A stretch of 64,000 nucleotides of DNA from Cnuibacter physcomitrellae (GTDB lineage Bacteria; Actinomycetota; Actinomycetes; Actinomycetales; Microbacteriaceae): positions 1,800,214-1,864,213 of the forward strand of contig NZ_BMHD01000001.1 of NCBI RefSeq assembly GCF_014640535.1, given 5' to 3'. Below the pieces are notes generated by a model. The model was not told the DNA's origin. It saw only the letters and a list, made by a program, of their open reading frames with translations, and did no database searches. The position numbers were made by a program, and so were the translations under genes. Of the stretch, positions 44,803 to 54,034 are shown piece by piece (within the stretch, counting starts at the first letter, position 1; every line of letters begins with the position of its first letter).

Positions 44803-45719
44803 GTGAACAGCTCCCCGGGGAAGTCGCGTGAGATCTCCGCGCGGCCGTCGGCGAACATCCGCACGTAGGAGAAGGGGAATGCGGTCGCGAGCGTGTGCGC
44901 GCCGGCGAAGAACAGCGCCGTCGCGAGCGCGTCGGCCTGGAGCGCCGTGGCGGCGATGACCCACGTGGCGATCACCTCGCGGGCGGGCCGCCCCGTGCGG
45001 GCGTCGAGGATGTGGTGCACCCCGTCGCCCCACGCCCGGCGGTTGCCCGCCGAGGCGCAGAGCGCGCCCTCGCCGAGCTCGGCGACGCCGATCGCCTGCG
45101 TGGCATCGAGCGGATGCTCGAGAGCCACGCGGATCGCCCCGCCCGGCGCCGCGGAGCCCAGGCCGCCGGGGCGCCCCAGGCGATGCCGCAGGTCGCCGCT
45201 CCCGTCGACCACCGAGCGCTCGTACCCGCGCGCAACGAGCAGGTCGGAGACGATGTCAACGAGGTGGCCCTTGCCCGCTGCGCCCACGTCGAGCAAGGCC
45301 GGCGAGGACAGGTCGACCGCGGTGCCCTCCCGCCGGAGATCCGACCAGCGGCGGGTCTCAGCCACGCGCTCCGGATGCGGCGTGAACGAGTACTCCGCGT
45401 CGTACCCGAGCCGCTCGAGCTCGCGCCCCACGAGGGGATCGACCGCACCGTCGGTCAGCGCCGAGACGCGGTCGTACACGTCGAAGAGCGGACCCGCATC
45501 CGCCGGGAACTCGAGGCGCCCACCCTCGCGGGCCAGTCGGGACACGAGCGAGTCGGGCCGGAACCGCGAGTATGCACGATCGAACAGCTCGATCCGCTCG
45601 GCGACGGCCGCGCGGGTGGCGTCGTCGAGCGGGGAGTCGGTCTCGATCTGCCAGCGTGTGCCGATCGCGTCGAAGTCGAGGGTGTGCCGCGCGTCGACCG
45701 CGAGGTCAGCTGGCGGCAT
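44799..45719 (-). CDS. apbE: FAD:protein FMN transferase
   Basis: A 306-residue ApbE family protein, which transfers FMN from FAD to a Thr/Ser of target proteins. Typical motifs: FDAIGTRWQIE, LFDRAYSRFRPDSLVSRL, DLSSPALLDVGAAGKGHLVD, DGSGDLRH and the metal-binding HHILDARTG. No signal peptide is visible, which is normal for some actinobacterial members. Its start lies 14 bases inside the preceding FMN-binding gene, so the two are coupled; that lipoprotein is its likely substrate. Confidence 0.93.
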   Translation of the reverse strand: MPPADLAVDARHTLDFDAIGTRWQIETDSPLDDATRAAVAERIELFDRAYSRFRPDSLVSRLAREGGRLEFPADAGPLFDVYDRVSALTDGAVDPLVGRELERLGYDAEYSFTPHPERVAETRRWSDLRREGTAVDLSSPALLDVGAAGKGHLVDIVSDLLVARGYERSVVDGSGDLRHRLGRPGGLGSAAPGGAIRVALEHPLDATQAIGVAELGEGALCASAGNRRAWGDGVHHILDARTGRPAREVIATWVIAATALQADALATALFFAGAHTLATAFPFSYVRMFADGRAEISRDFPGELFT

Positions 45720-46209
45720 CGCTCTTGATGGTCTCGATCGCGGCGTTGAAGCCGCCGCTGGTGAGGCTTGATCCGGCGACGCGCGAGACGTCGATCTCGT
45801 CGATCTTCTTGCCCACGACCTCCGCCGCGATGCCGTCGGCGAACTTCGTCTGGTAGCTCACGGAGGTCGGGTTGGTGGCCTCGGGGGTGACCGTGACCGC
45901 GGTGATGACGTCGCCCTTCAGGGTGACCGAGACGTCGACCTCCTCGGTGCCGTTCGGCGACTGGTAGTTGCCCGTGGCCTCGTACGTGCCGTCGGAGTAG
46001 GTGCCGCCGGATGCGCTGCTGCCGCTGCTGCTGCTGCCGCTGTCGCTGCTGCCGGAGGTCGCGGGCGCGCTGCTCGTGGCGGGCGCGTCGGACGGGACCT
46101 GGCCCGCATCCGCCGCCGACTGCGTGCCGGTGGAGCAGCCCGCGAGTGCCACGGAGACGGACACCCCTGCCATGGTCGCAAGGGTGAGCTTCTTGGTCAG
46201 AGTCTTCAT
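45706..46209 (-). CDS. FMN-binding domain lipoprotein
   Basis: A 167-residue outer-side electron carrier. It has a lipobox (LAGC, Cys25), a Ser/Ala-rich linker (about 26-70) and an FMN-binding domain (GTYEATGNYQSPNG to the end). The flavinylation motif of this family is usually SGATYTS; here the aligned stretch is AGSSLTSGGF, so a serine replaces the usual acceptor threonine. It heads the three-gene flavinylation cassette with ApbE and a membrane reductase, which together suggest extracytosolic electron transfer. Confidence 0.88.
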   Translation of the reverse strand: MKTLTKKLTLATMAGVSVSVALAGCSTGTQSAADAGQVPSDAPATSSAPATSGSSDSGSSSSGSSASGGTYSDGTYEATGNYQSPNGTEEVDVSVTLKGDVITAVTVTPEATNPTSVSYQTKFADGIAAEVVGKKIDEIDVSRVAGSSLTSGGFNAAIETIKSDAAS

Positions 46210-46374
46210 CTCGGCTCCTGTCTCTTGGTTGCTTCAACAACTATTCGACCGTACCGAGGACGTCTGGCAGGATCCGGTGGCGGTTCTTTGCGTCGTCTAT
46301 GCGTCCCGCGAGACGCTCCCGCGTCGCATCCGACGACGCCTCGACTCCCACCTCCGCCCTCATCCACGACCAAC

Positions 46375-46413
46375 GAGGGCGGGACGCGCAGCGTTCACGC
46401 GCGCCCCGCCCTC
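46375..46413 (-). terminator. Hairpin downstream of the TRIC-like gene
   Basis: Nine-base arms GAGGGCGGG (46375-46383) and CCCGCCCTC (46405-46413) lie about 40 bases past the stop of the gene at 46454. A competing hairpin uses CCGCCCTC at 46354-46361 with 46375-46382. The 244-base gap otherwise holds nothing recognisable. Confidence 0.5.
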
Positions 46414-46453
46414 CCAGGAGCTGCTCAGGTTCAGTACCGCAAGCAGTCGCTGG

Positions 46454-47149
46454 TCAGTCGAGCGCTCCGCCGCGCTGGCGGCGCAGGCGGCGGAGCGTGC
46501 TGAGGGCGCGCTGCTCGGGCAGGCTCCAGCCGAAGCGGACGGCGAGGAGGCGGATGACGGTGGTGACGATCACGCATCCGATCCCTGCGACGGTGATGTC
46601 GGCCCCGCTCGCCGTGGCCCCGACGAGGAAGAGCGCGCCGACACCGGCCGCGACGGCGTAGAGGGACCCGACATGCATCACGCCGATCGGGAGTCCGAGG
46701 AGGACGTCGCGCAGCATCCCGCCGCCGACGGCGGCGACCACGCCGATGAAGAGGGAGGGCACCACGGGCAGTCCGACCGAGAGCGCCTTGCTGACCCCGA
46801 TGGCGCAGAAGAGACCGAGGCTCACGGCGTCGAGGATGACGATGGCGATGTTGATCCGCGAGAACAGGCGCTGCAGCAGCATGCCGAGCAGCGCTGCGCC
46901 GGTCGCGACGAGGATGTACCAGTTCGACTGCAGCGCCGCCGGCACCTGGTTGAGCAGCAGGTCGCGGAGCATACCGCCGCCGAACCCGGTGACCACGCCG
47001 ATGATGCCGACGCCCAGCAGGTCGAGGCGGCGGTCCTTGAACTGGGCGGCGAACATCGCCCCCTGCACGGCGCCCGCGGCGGTCGCCGCGAGGTCGACCC
47101 ACAGCGGGATCTCGAACTGCTGCGCCACGACCACGCCCCATCCTCGCAT
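46454..47149 (-). CDS. TRIC-like cation channel family protein (UPF0126)
   Basis: A 231-residue membrane protein with seven predicted helices and the internal duplication of the UPF0126/TRIC family. The signature occurs twice: GFGGGMLRDLLLNQVP and VGGGMLRDVLLGLPIG. Prokaryotic homologues form trimeric monovalent cation channels; some members have been linked to glycine or other uptake, so the physiological role is open. A 61-bp hairpin lies upstream. Confidence 0.9.
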   Translation of the reverse strand: MRGWGVVVAQQFEIPLWVDLAATAAGAVQGAMFAAQFKDRRLDLLGVGIIGVVTGFGGGMLRDLLLNQVPAALQSNWYILVATGAALLGMLLQRLFSRINIAIVILDAVSLGLFCAIGVSKALSVGLPVVPSLFIGVVAAVGGGMLRDVLLGLPIGVMHVGSLYAVAAGVGALFLVGATASGADITVAGIGCVIVTTVIRLLAVRFGWSLPEQRALSTLRRLRRQRGGALD

Positions 47150-47186
47150 GGACGCAGCCTCCCCGAGCGGGAGGCCCGCGCGCCCT

Positions 47187-47247
47187 CCTGGTCCGTCACT
47201 TTCGGCGGGTGCGGAGGGCCGCGACTAGCAGGAAGTGACGGATCAGG
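47187..47247. repeat. Solitary 61-bp hairpin upstream of the TRIC-like gene
   Basis: Fifteen-base arms CCTGGTCCGTCACTT (47187-47201) and AAGTGACGGATCAGG (47233-47247) with one mismatch. It lies 58 bases downstream of the carboxylesterase stop and 38 bases upstream of the next start on the same strand. Confidence 0.7.
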
Positions 47248-47305
47248 AAGGGCGGACGCGCGCGATTCCACGCGGGGCACGAGCCGAAGGGGCCGGGCGC
47301 CCACG

Positions 47306-48868
47306 TCAGAGGAAGGCGAGCACCTCGGGCCCCCACGCGCGGCGCTGGGCCGAGTCGGGGTCGTCGACGACGGTGTCCTGCGCGTCGATCACGAGCGTCG
47401 ACCTCGTCCGGTCGTCGTAGGTCGGCCATGCCGACGCGTCCCCGTCGAGGGTGGGCACGCCGTCGCGAGCGAACGACGTCCAGCGGTCGCGCATCCGACG
47501 TGATACCTCGCCCGCCTCGCGCCGGCCGCCGAGCGCGAAGACGAGGTCGCGGCCCCAGGGTCCGAAGGATCCGAAGACGTAGGCGAGCTCCGAGGCGTGC
47601 GTCGCCCCCATCCCGGACCGCTTCAGCAGCGGTGTGGCGTGGTCGAAGCGGTACATGAAGGTCGGCGCGAGGCGGGCGTGGGCCTCGGCGAGCCAGATCG
47701 ACGGCATCCGGAAGGCGGCGTCACGCGAGACCTCGGCGGGGGTCCTGCGTCGCGGATAGGACGGGTAGGCGCTCGTGATGCGCGATCCGACGCCCTCGAG
47801 CTCGGGCCGGTCGACCGCGATCTCGGCGAACATCTGGTCGACCGCCTCGGGGGTGATCGGCATGAGCGGCGACCGCATCAGCTTGAAGAAGCTCGACTCG
47901 TCGTGGTTCGTGCCGATGATGAGGGGCACCGGATGCGCCTTCCCGGCCCGCTCGAGCTCGAGCGGGTAGTCCGGCAGCACGTCGCCGTCGACGACGGGGG
48001 CGAGGGCGAGGGTGCCGGGGACGTCGCTCGACACCTGCGCGATGAGCTCGCCGCCGAGCGCCACGAGCTCGCGGGCGCTCCGCTCGCGGAGCCTCTCCGA
48101 ATGGGCGGGGTCGATCCCGGCCATGTCGAGGAATCGGCGGGCCACCGTCTCGGATCGCGCCGGGCCGTACACGCTGGAGACCGGGGCGCTCTGCGCGATC
48201 GCGCGGTGGAAGAGGCCCGCCGCCCGCGGGGAGGTGAGCAGCGACACGACGCTGCCGCCGCCGGCCGACTCCCCGAAGAGCGTGACGTTGTCGGGGTCGC
48301 CGCCGAACGCGGCGATGTCGTCGCGCACCCACTCGAGGGCGGCGATCTGGTCGCGGAGACCCGCGTTCGCGACGAAGCCGTGCTCTCCCGTGGGGTCGAG
48401 CGCGGTGAAGTCGATGAATCCGAGGGCGCCCAGGCGGTACGCGACGGTCACGACGATCACGTCGCCCTCGCGCACCAGGACGGTCGGGTCGTAGTAGCGC
48501 TGCGCGGGCGTGCCGTTGAAGTAGCCGCCGCCGTGGATCCACACCATGACGGGCTTGGGGTCGACGCCGGGACGGCCTGCGTCCTCGGGCGCGAACACGT
48601 TGAGGGTGAGGCAGTTCTCGCTGATCCGCACGTCGGGCGCGACCTCCATCGACCGCAACGGCGTCTGCGGGGCCATCGGCCCGAAGCGCGTCGCGTCGCG
48701 GATGCCCTCCCACGGATGCGGTGCCTCCGGCGCGCGGAACCGCCGCTCACGCCAGGGCGGCGCCGCGTACGGGATGCCCTTCCAGCTCAGCACGCCCCCG
48801 GCGTGCGCCCCGCCGACCGCCCCGCCGCGCGTGCGCCGGACCATCGACCCGATGCTGTCCGCCGCCAT
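47306..48868 (-). CDS. Type B carboxylesterase/lipase
   Basis: A 520-residue serine esterase of the carboxylesterase type B family. Catalytic Ser201 lies in FGESAGGGS; the oxyanion hole is VWIHGGGYFNG; GTNHDESSFF and ATHASELAYVFG supply the acidic residue region and the His. ENCLTLNVFAP is the second family signature. There is no signal peptide, so it is probably cytoplasmic. Substrates cannot be told from sequence. Confidence 0.94.
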   Translation of the reverse strand: MAADSIGSMVRRTRGGAVGGAHAGGVLSWKGIPYAAPPWRERRFRAPEAPHPWEGIRDATRFGPMAPQTPLRSMEVAPDVRISENCLTLNVFAPEDAGRPGVDPKPVMVWIHGGGYFNGTPAQRYYDPTVLVREGDVIVVTVAYRLGALGFIDFTALDPTGEHGFVANAGLRDQIAALEWVRDDIAAFGGDPDNVTLFGESAGGGSVVSLLTSPRAAGLFHRAIAQSAPVSSVYGPARSETVARRFLDMAGIDPAHSERLRERSARELVALGGELIAQVSSDVPGTLALAPVVDGDVLPDYPLELERAGKAHPVPLIIGTNHDESSFFKLMRSPLMPITPEAVDQMFAEIAVDRPELEGVGSRITSAYPSYPRRRTPAEVSRDAAFRMPSIWLAEAHARLAPTFMYRFDHATPLLKRSGMGATHASELAYVFGSFGPWGRDLVFALGGRREAGEVSRRMRDRWTSFARDGVPTLDGDASAWPTYDDRTRSTLVIDAQDTVVDDPDSAQRRAWGPEVLAFL

Positions 48869-49067
48869 CCCCCGATGCTATCGCCGCGCCCGATGCGGTT
48901 GCTGGACACATCCCTCACACCCGTGCACCCATCAAGCACAGATTCGGTGATCTATTCTCGTTTTCCATGATGGATGCGACTACCGCCGCCCGTGCCCGGC
49001 GACCACACCCACGAGCTGAACACTCCTCATTCGCAAGCGCAGATCCTGTCGACAGCGGAGCCGATCG

Positions 49068-49421
49068 ATGAGTAGAACCAGCAAGCCGACAGACGACGAA
49101 CAGCTCTTTCGCCGGTTGGTGGTCGAGCAGATACCTAATGCCGACTTCTGGTACCACCAGGACGCCGGCTCCGAGGCACCGTGGATGATGGTGAGCCTCG
49201 ATGTCGAAGACGGCAAGAGGATCATGAGGACCTGGCGCTGCGACTTCGATGGGGAGCGACTGGAGGCGGGACTGAGCCCAGCAGGGCTGAACTGGGACGA
49301 CGGAGTCCGGGCGAGCGATGCGGGGATAGATGTGCACGGGGCGGACGGCATGAGCCTCGAGGTCGTGGACATCCCGACAGCCGCGGAGGTCGCCGTCCGC
49401 TGGTTCCGATCGCGGAAGTAG
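49068..49421 (+). CDS. Small protein of unknown function
   Basis: A 117-residue soluble, acidic protein. It has QLFRRLVVEQIPNADFWYHQ near the N-terminus, then MMVSLDVEDGKRIMRTWRCD and a C-terminal PTAAEVAVRWFRSRK. No family was recognised. By eye its coding region and its upstream gap (48869-49067) are less GC-rich than the surroundings, a possible sign of recent acquisition. No partner gene is adjacent. Confidence 0.65.
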   Translation: MSRTSKPTDDEQLFRRLVVEQIPNADFWYHQDAGSEAPWMMVSLDVEDGKRIMRTWRCDFDGERLEAGLSPAGLNWDDGVRASDAGIDVHGADGMSLEVVDIPTAAEVAVRWFRSRK

Positions 49422-49428
49422 GACCCCT

Positions 49429-49523
49429 GGTGAGCGAGCTCCGGATATATCGAGCCCTGCGCGGGTGACTTTCGGAGTCCCAACGGACTATCCCATGAGT
49501 GCCCGGAGTTCCTTGCGCTCACC
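49429..49523. repeat. Interrupted dyad downstream of the small-protein gene
   Basis: Arms GGTGAGCG (49429-49436)/CGCTCACC (49516-49523) and inner CTCCGG (49439-49444)/CCGGAG (49503-49508), with unpaired bases between. It begins eight bases after the stop. This is weaker than the other hairpins; the rest of the gap to 49651 shows nothing. Confidence 0.4.
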
Positions 49524-49650
49524 CGGCGGACCGCACCCGCTCCACAAGCTGCCCCACACACGCAAAAGCACCGCGCGTCACTCGCCATAAGTGCCGCCCC
49601 GTGCCGGCGCCCTGCGCATGACAGCGGCGGAAGCGGCGGAGCGCGGGGGC

Positions 49651-51207
49651 TCAGCGGAGGCGGCGGAGGGGGCGGGTGGCGGGGCCCTCGAGGACCGTGC
49701 CGTCGGCGGCGAAACGCGACGCGTGCAGGGGGCAGTCCCAGGTGCGTTCGGCGTCGTTCCACTCGACGACGCCGCCGAGGTGGGTGCAGACCGCGCTGAC
49801 GCCGCAGGTGCGTCCGTCGACCGTGGACACCCCGACGGGCTCGAGGCCCGACCGCGCGACCACGCCGACGCCCTCCGCGGGCCGGGGCACCGGCACGGCG
49901 TCCCGCTCCGCATCCGCCCAGCCGCGCACCGCGGCCGCGCCGACGGACACTCCCTCGAGGAGTCCGCGGCCGAGGTCGGCGGGCACGGTGAGGCGCGAGC
50001 CGAGCACCCGGTGCCAGGACCCCGGCGGCGCGGCGGTGACGCCGTCCCCGCGGATCTCCATCGCGATCCGCATCGCCGCCCAGATCGCGTTGGTGAAGCC
50101 CCACTTCGCGTATCCGGTGGCCATGTAGACGCGCCCGCGGCCGCGGGGCAGGCGTCCGACGAAGGGGATGAGGTTGTGCGACTCGTAGTCCTGCGCCGAC
50201 CAGGTGTGGGTCAGCCGCGCGCCCGGGAACGCGTCGAGGGTCCACCGGACGAGGTCGTCGACGAGGGCCTGCTCCGACTCGACGCGCCCGGTCGGGTGGT
50301 CGTTGCCCCCGGTGACGAGCTGCATCCCGTCGGCGCGCGGCGCGGTCCGGACGGTCCGGGTGGGCGAGTCGACCGAGAGGTACATGCCCGACGGCAGGTC
50401 CGGCGGGGAGTCGAAGGCGAACGAGAGCCCGTACGACCGCGATCCCCGCACCTTCGAGAAGTAGAGGCCCCGGTCGAGGATGGGGGTCCCGGTCGCGAGC
50501 GTCACCGTCGATCCGTAGACGGGGCCGTGGGAGGTGCGCACCTCGACCCGCGGCGACGCCGACACCCCGGTGACACGTGACTCCGTGTGGATGACCCCGC
50601 CCGCGCGCTCGAACGCGGCCGCGAGCGCGGCGAGCAGCTCCATCGCGTCGACCTGCGCCTGGTCGGGGAGGGCCGCCGCCGCGACGGCGGGGAACGGCAG
50701 GTCCAGCGCGCGGACGAGCCGGACGTCGAGCCCCGCCTCCGTCGCCGCCTTCACCTCGGCCTCGGCGGCGGGGACCCCGTCGAGGGTCTGCGCGTAGCTG
50801 AACGCCTCGTGCCGCTGCACGGCGACCCTGGCCCGCTCGCAGAAGTCGAGCAGCCAGTCCTGCCCGTCGCGGTTCGCGTCGACGTACGCCCGTGTGACCG
50901 CCTCCGAGTGATGACGGCGGATGGTCGACAACCGCGTCCCCTGCAGCAGGCTGATCTTCCCGGTCGTGTTGCCGGTGGCGACCGCACCCACGTCGCGCGC
51001 CTCGAGGACGACCACCCGGCGCCCTGACTCGGCGAGCATCAGCGCCGTGGTGAGCCCGGTGAGCCCGGCCCCCACCACGACGTCGTCATACTCCTCCCCC
51101 GGCGTGAACGGTTGCGACGGGATCGGCGCGCGGCCTGCCCTCCAGAGCGACTCCATCCGTTCAGTGAACACCGGCAGGCTGGATGCGCACACCGGATGCG
51201 AGTGCAT
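49651..51207 (-). CDS. FAD-dependent oxidoreductase with C-terminal Rieske domain
   Basis: A 518-residue protein. The N-terminal DAO-type domain has the FAD loop DDVVVGAGLTGLTTALMLAE and RVVVLEARDVGAVATGNTTG. The last 90 residues are a Rieske [2Fe-2S] domain with both ligand pairs: CTHLGG and CPLHASRF. Such fusions act as electron-transferring oxidoreductases, often in catabolism of small amines; the substrate is not evident. ATG 51207 is the most likely start. Confidence 0.92.
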   Translation of the reverse strand: MHSHPVCASSLPVFTERMESLWRAGRAPIPSQPFTPGEEYDDVVVGAGLTGLTTALMLAESGRRVVVLEARDVGAVATGNTTGKISLLQGTRLSTIRRHHSEAVTRAYVDANRDGQDWLLDFCERARVAVQRHEAFSYAQTLDGVPAAEAEVKAATEAGLDVRLVRALDLPFPAVAAAALPDQAQVDAMELLAALAAAFERAGGVIHTESRVTGVSASPRVEVRTSHGPVYGSTVTLATGTPILDRGLYFSKVRGSRSYGLSFAFDSPPDLPSGMYLSVDSPTRTVRTAPRADGMQLVTGGNDHPTGRVESEQALVDDLVRWTLDAFPGARLTHTWSAQDYESHNLIPFVGRLPRGRGRVYMATGYAKWGFTNAIWAAMRIAMEIRGDGVTAAPPGSWHRVLGSRLTVPADLGRGLLEGVSVGAAAVRGWADAERDAVPVPRPAEGVGVVARSGLEPVGVSTVDGRTCGVSAVCTHLGGVVEWNDAERTWDCPLHASRFAADGTVLEGPATRPLRRLR

Positions 51208-51275
51208 CCGCGGCACCCTACGCTGGGACTCGGTCGCGGCATCCGCGCACCCCACCCGACCACGAGGAGTGATCA

Positions 51276-51446
51276 GTGAACGCACGCATCGACGACGAGC
51301 TCGAGCCCTTCGAGGACGCCGAGTCGGTCGACCCCGAGGAGGCCGACTCGATCGAGGAGGCGAGCGACGAGCGCGACGACGAGGGCGACGACGTCTTCGG
51401 CGAGGACGAGGACTACCTCAACGACAACCTCGGCTACGAGCAGTAG
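51276..51446 (+). CDS. Small highly acidic protein
   Basis: A 56-residue protein starting at GTG 51276, with GAGGAG six bases upstream. About half of its residues are Asp or Glu, and there is no Lys or Cys. The sequence ends EDEDYLNDNLGYEQ. Coding is supported by the ribosome binding site, strong third-position GC bias and the clean end. No family was recognised; low-complexity acidic proteins may bind cations or basic proteins. It is divergent from the Rieske gene, and a long hairpin begins 14 bases past its stop. Confidence 0.7.
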   Translation: MNARIDDELEPFEDAESVDPEEADSIEEASDERDDEGDDVFGEDEDYLNDNLGYEQ

Positions 51447-51459
51447 CCCGTCCCGTTCG

Positions 51460-51527
51460 GTTTCGCCACACGGGTGGTCTTTCGCCATGCGCATGCAGGT
51501 GGCGAAAGGCCACCCGTGTGGCGAAAC
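51460..51527. terminator. 68-bp hairpin with 28-base arms between convergent genes
   Basis: Arms at 51460-51487 and 51500-51527 are complementary over 28 bases with one mismatch, which is a G-U pair in RNA. The loop is 12 bases. It lies between the acidic-protein gene and the convergent cysE gene and can terminate both. It has no T-tract. Confidence 0.75.
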
Positions 51528-51539
51528 GGGGAGGGCGCG

Positions 51540-52121
51540 TCAGATGTACATGGCGGGGTCGATGTACGACGGGGAGGCGGGGTCCGTGAAGGGGCTGCGC
51601 GGGGCGCTCACGTCGCGCGCGGGGATGCCCACCAGCACGGAGCGCGGAGGCGCGTCCTTCACCACGACGGCGCCGGCGCCGACGCTCGAGTCGGATCCGA
51701 TGGTCACCGGCCCGAGGATCGTCGCGTTCGCCCCCACCGTCACCCGCGACCCCAGCGTGGGATGACGCTTCTCGCGGCGTGAGCTCTTCCCGCCGAGCGT
51801 CACGCCGTGGTACAGCATCACGTCGTCGCCGATCACGGCCGTCTCGCCGATGACGACGCCCATCCCGTGGTCGATGAACAGGCGACGGCCGATCCGTGCG
51901 CCCGGGTGGATTTCGACGCCGGTGAGGAACCGCGCGAACTGCGACAGCAGCCTCGCGGGCAGCCGCAGGCCGGGGGCGAGCCACCACCGGTGCGCGATGC
52001 GGTACACCCACACCGCGTGGAGGCCCGGATACGCCAGCACCACCTCGAGACCGGATCGCGCTGCCGGGTCGTGGCGACGCGCGGCCGCCACGTCCTCCCG
52101 CATCCGTCCCAGCACGCTCAC
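51540..52121 (-). CDS. cysE: Serine O-acetyltransferase
   Basis: A 193-residue serine acetyltransferase of the short actinobacterial type: it makes O-acetylserine for cysteine synthesis. [20 protein letters not shown] and [19 protein letters not shown] form the N-terminal helices, and [18 protein letters not shown] and [11 protein letters not shown] belong to the left-handed beta-helix. GTG 52121 gives the usual N-terminus; an upstream in-frame start at 52160 would add 13 residues. cysK lies 187 bases upstream on the same strand. Confidence 0.93.
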   Translation of the reverse strand: MSVLGRMREDVAAARRHDPAARSGLEVVLAYPGLHAVWVYRIAHRWWLAPGLRLPARLLSQFARFLTGVEIHPGARIGRRLFIDHGMGVVIGETAVIGDDVMLYHGVTLGGKSSRREKRHPTLGSRVTVGANATILGPVTIGSDSSVGAGAVVVKDAPPRSVLVGIPARDVSAPRSPFTDPASPSYIDPAMYI

Positions 52122-52308
52122 GAGCCCACCCCGCAGCGATCGGATGCGGAGGACGCCCACGGCGTCGCGCCCCGCCGCACAGCGCTCACGACCTCACTCC
52201 GGGACAGCGCAGCGTGAGCCACCGGCTGACGCCCGCGACTGTCCGCCCCGGCGCGATCACGAGGGCGCACCGAGACCGGAACCACCCGCATCCGCTCGTC
52301 TGCCCCGC

Positions 52309-53247
52309 TCAGTCGGCGAGGTCGGAGTACAGCGGCGTCGAGATGTAGCGCTCGCCGAAGTCGCAGACGACCGCGACGATGGTCTTGCCCGCGTTCTCCG
52401 GTCGCTTCGCCACCTCGAGCGCGGCCCACATGATGGCGCCCGACGAGATCCCGGCGAAGATGCCCTCCTTGGCGGCGAGCTCGCGCGCGAGGCGGAGCGA
52501 GTCGTCGAGCGTGACGTCGATGATCTCGTCGTAGACCTCGCGGTCGAGGATCTCGGGCACGAAGTTCGCGCCGATGCCCTGGATCTTGTGCGGCCCCGCC
52601 TTGCCCTCGGTGAGCAGCGGGGAGTCCTTGGGCTCGACGCCGATGATCTGCACGCCCGGCTTGCGCTCCTTGAGCACCTGGCCCACACCGGTGATGGTGC
52701 CTCCGGTGCCGATGCCGGCGACGAAGACGTCGACCTCGCCGTCGGTGTCGGCCCAGATCTCCTCGGCGGTGGTGGCGCGGTGGATCGCCGGGTTCGCCGC
52801 GTTCTCGAACTGGCGGGCGAGGATCGCGTTCTCGGTCGTGGCGACGATCTCGTTCGCCTTCTCGACGGCACCGCGCATGCCCTCGCTGCCGGGGGTGAGC
52901 ACGATCTCGGCGCCGTAGGCGCGGATGGTGGCGCGCCGCTCGCGGGACATCGTCTCGGGCATCGTGAGGATGACCTTGTAGCCGCGGGCCGCGCCGACGA
53001 GCGCGAGCGCGATGCCCGTGTTGCCGCTCGTGCCCTCGACGATCGTGCCACCGGGCTTCAGCGCACCCGCCTTCTCGGCGGCGTCGATGATGGCGACGCC
53101 GATGCGGTCCTTCACGCTGTTCGCCGGGTTGTAGAACTCGAGCTTCGCGGCGACCGTCGCCTTGTCGGCCCCGTCGAGCCGGTTGATGCGCACGAGCGGG
53201 GTGTGCCCCACGAGCTCGGTGACGTCGTTGTAGATGCGTGCGGGCAT
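52309..53247 (-). CDS. cysK: Cysteine synthase
   Basis: A 312-residue PLP-dependent O-acetylserine sulfhydrylase: it replaces the acetyl group of O-acetylserine with sulfide. [10 protein letters not shown]-type motif [11 protein letters not shown] contains the PLP lysine; [12 protein letters not shown] is the asparagine loop, [10 protein letters not shown] binds the phosphate, and [10 protein letters not shown] is the final family motif. It precedes cysE, as is common. The 125-base gap upstream holds no recognisable signal. Confidence 0.96.
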   Translation of the reverse strand: MPARIYNDVTELVGHTPLVRINRLDGADKATVAAKLEFYNPANSVKDRIGVAIIDAAEKAGALKPGGTIVEGTSGNTGIALALVGAARGYKVILTMPETMSRERRATIRAYGAEIVLTPGSEGMRGAVEKANEIVATTENAILARQFENAANPAIHRATTAEEIWADTDGEVDVFVAGIGTGGTITGVGQVLKERKPGVQIIGVEPKDSPLLTEGKAGPHKIQGIGANFVPEILDREVYDEIIDVTLDDSLRLARELAAKEGIFAGISSGAIMWAALEVAKRPENAGKTIVAVVCDFGERYISTPLYSDLAD

Positions 53248-53373
53248 GTGTCTGCTCCTGCGGGTCGAAAGGACGTGCGTCTTCTCACCCCACTCTATTG
53301 CGGGCCCTCCGCCGTGTGACGATCGATGACGGATGCGGAGGCGCCGTGGAGGATGGTGCGGCAGCGCCGGCCC

Positions 53374-53928
53374 TCACGACTCGATCGGTCGCGCCAGCCC
53401 CTCGATCACCTCGGCGGCAGGGAGCCCGGCGAGCACGCTCCCGGGCACGAGCAGCTTCGACCGGCGGACGCCGCTGCCCACCACGACGACCGGGCGCTCG
53501 GCCACCCGCGAGTCGACGAGCACCGGCCAGTCCGTCGGCAGCCCGATCGGCGTGATGCCGCCGTACTCCATCCCCGACTCCTCGACCGCGCGATCCATGG
53601 GGAGGAACGACGTCTTGCGCACGTCGAGCCGCTTCCGCACCACGGTGTTGATGTCGGCGCGGGTGGTGGCGAGCACGACGCAGGCCGCGACCCGCTCCTC
53701 CCCCTCGCGCTTGCCCGCGACGACGACGCAGTTCGCGAGGTCGTCGCCGACGAGGTCGTACGCCTCCTGGGTCGCCGCCGTGTCGGAGAGCGCCGCGTCG
53801 ATCTCGACGACGCCCACCGCATCCGTCAGCCCGAGGCTCTCGAGCGCGGCCAGCACGGGCGGGGCGACGAGGTCCGGGCGGTCGGAGACCGGCGCCGTGG
53901 AGAGGGTTCCGAGCGTGAAGCGTCCCAT
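53374..53928 (-). CDS. YbaK/EbsC-type aminoacyl-tRNA deacylase
   Basis: A 184-residue protein of the YbaK/ProX family, which hydrolyses mischarged tRNA. Typical segments are NCVVVAGKREGEERVAACVV, RLDVRKTSFLPMDRAVEESG, GGITPIGLPTDWPVLVD and VVVGSGVRRSKLLVPGS. The central lysine that is essential in the family is replaced or shifted around VRKTS. The substrate tRNA cannot be named. Confidence 0.88.
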   Translation of the reverse strand: MGRFTLGTLSTAPVSDRPDLVAPPVLAALESLGLTDAVGVVEIDAALSDTAATQEAYDLVGDDLANCVVVAGKREGEERVAACVVLATTRADINTVVRKRLDVRKTSFLPMDRAVEESGMEYGGITPIGLPTDWPVLVDSRVAERPVVVVGSGVRRSKLLVPGSVLAGLPAAEVIEGLARPIES

Positions 53929-53978
53929 GTCCTCATCCTGCCAGTCGGATGCGGGAGACGACTCCTGCTCCGCAGACG

Positions 53979-54018
53979 CGACGACGCCGCCCGGGCCGGA
54001 GCGCGGGCGGCGTCGTCG
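53979..54018 (-). terminator. Strong GC hairpin terminator
   Basis: Perfect 15-base arms (53979-53993 and 54004-54018) with a ten-base loop lie 17 bases past the stop of the DUF4190 gene at 54035 and upstream of the YbaK gene. No T-tract is visible. Confidence 0.75.
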
Positions 54019-54034
54019 TGACGAATGGAGCGGA

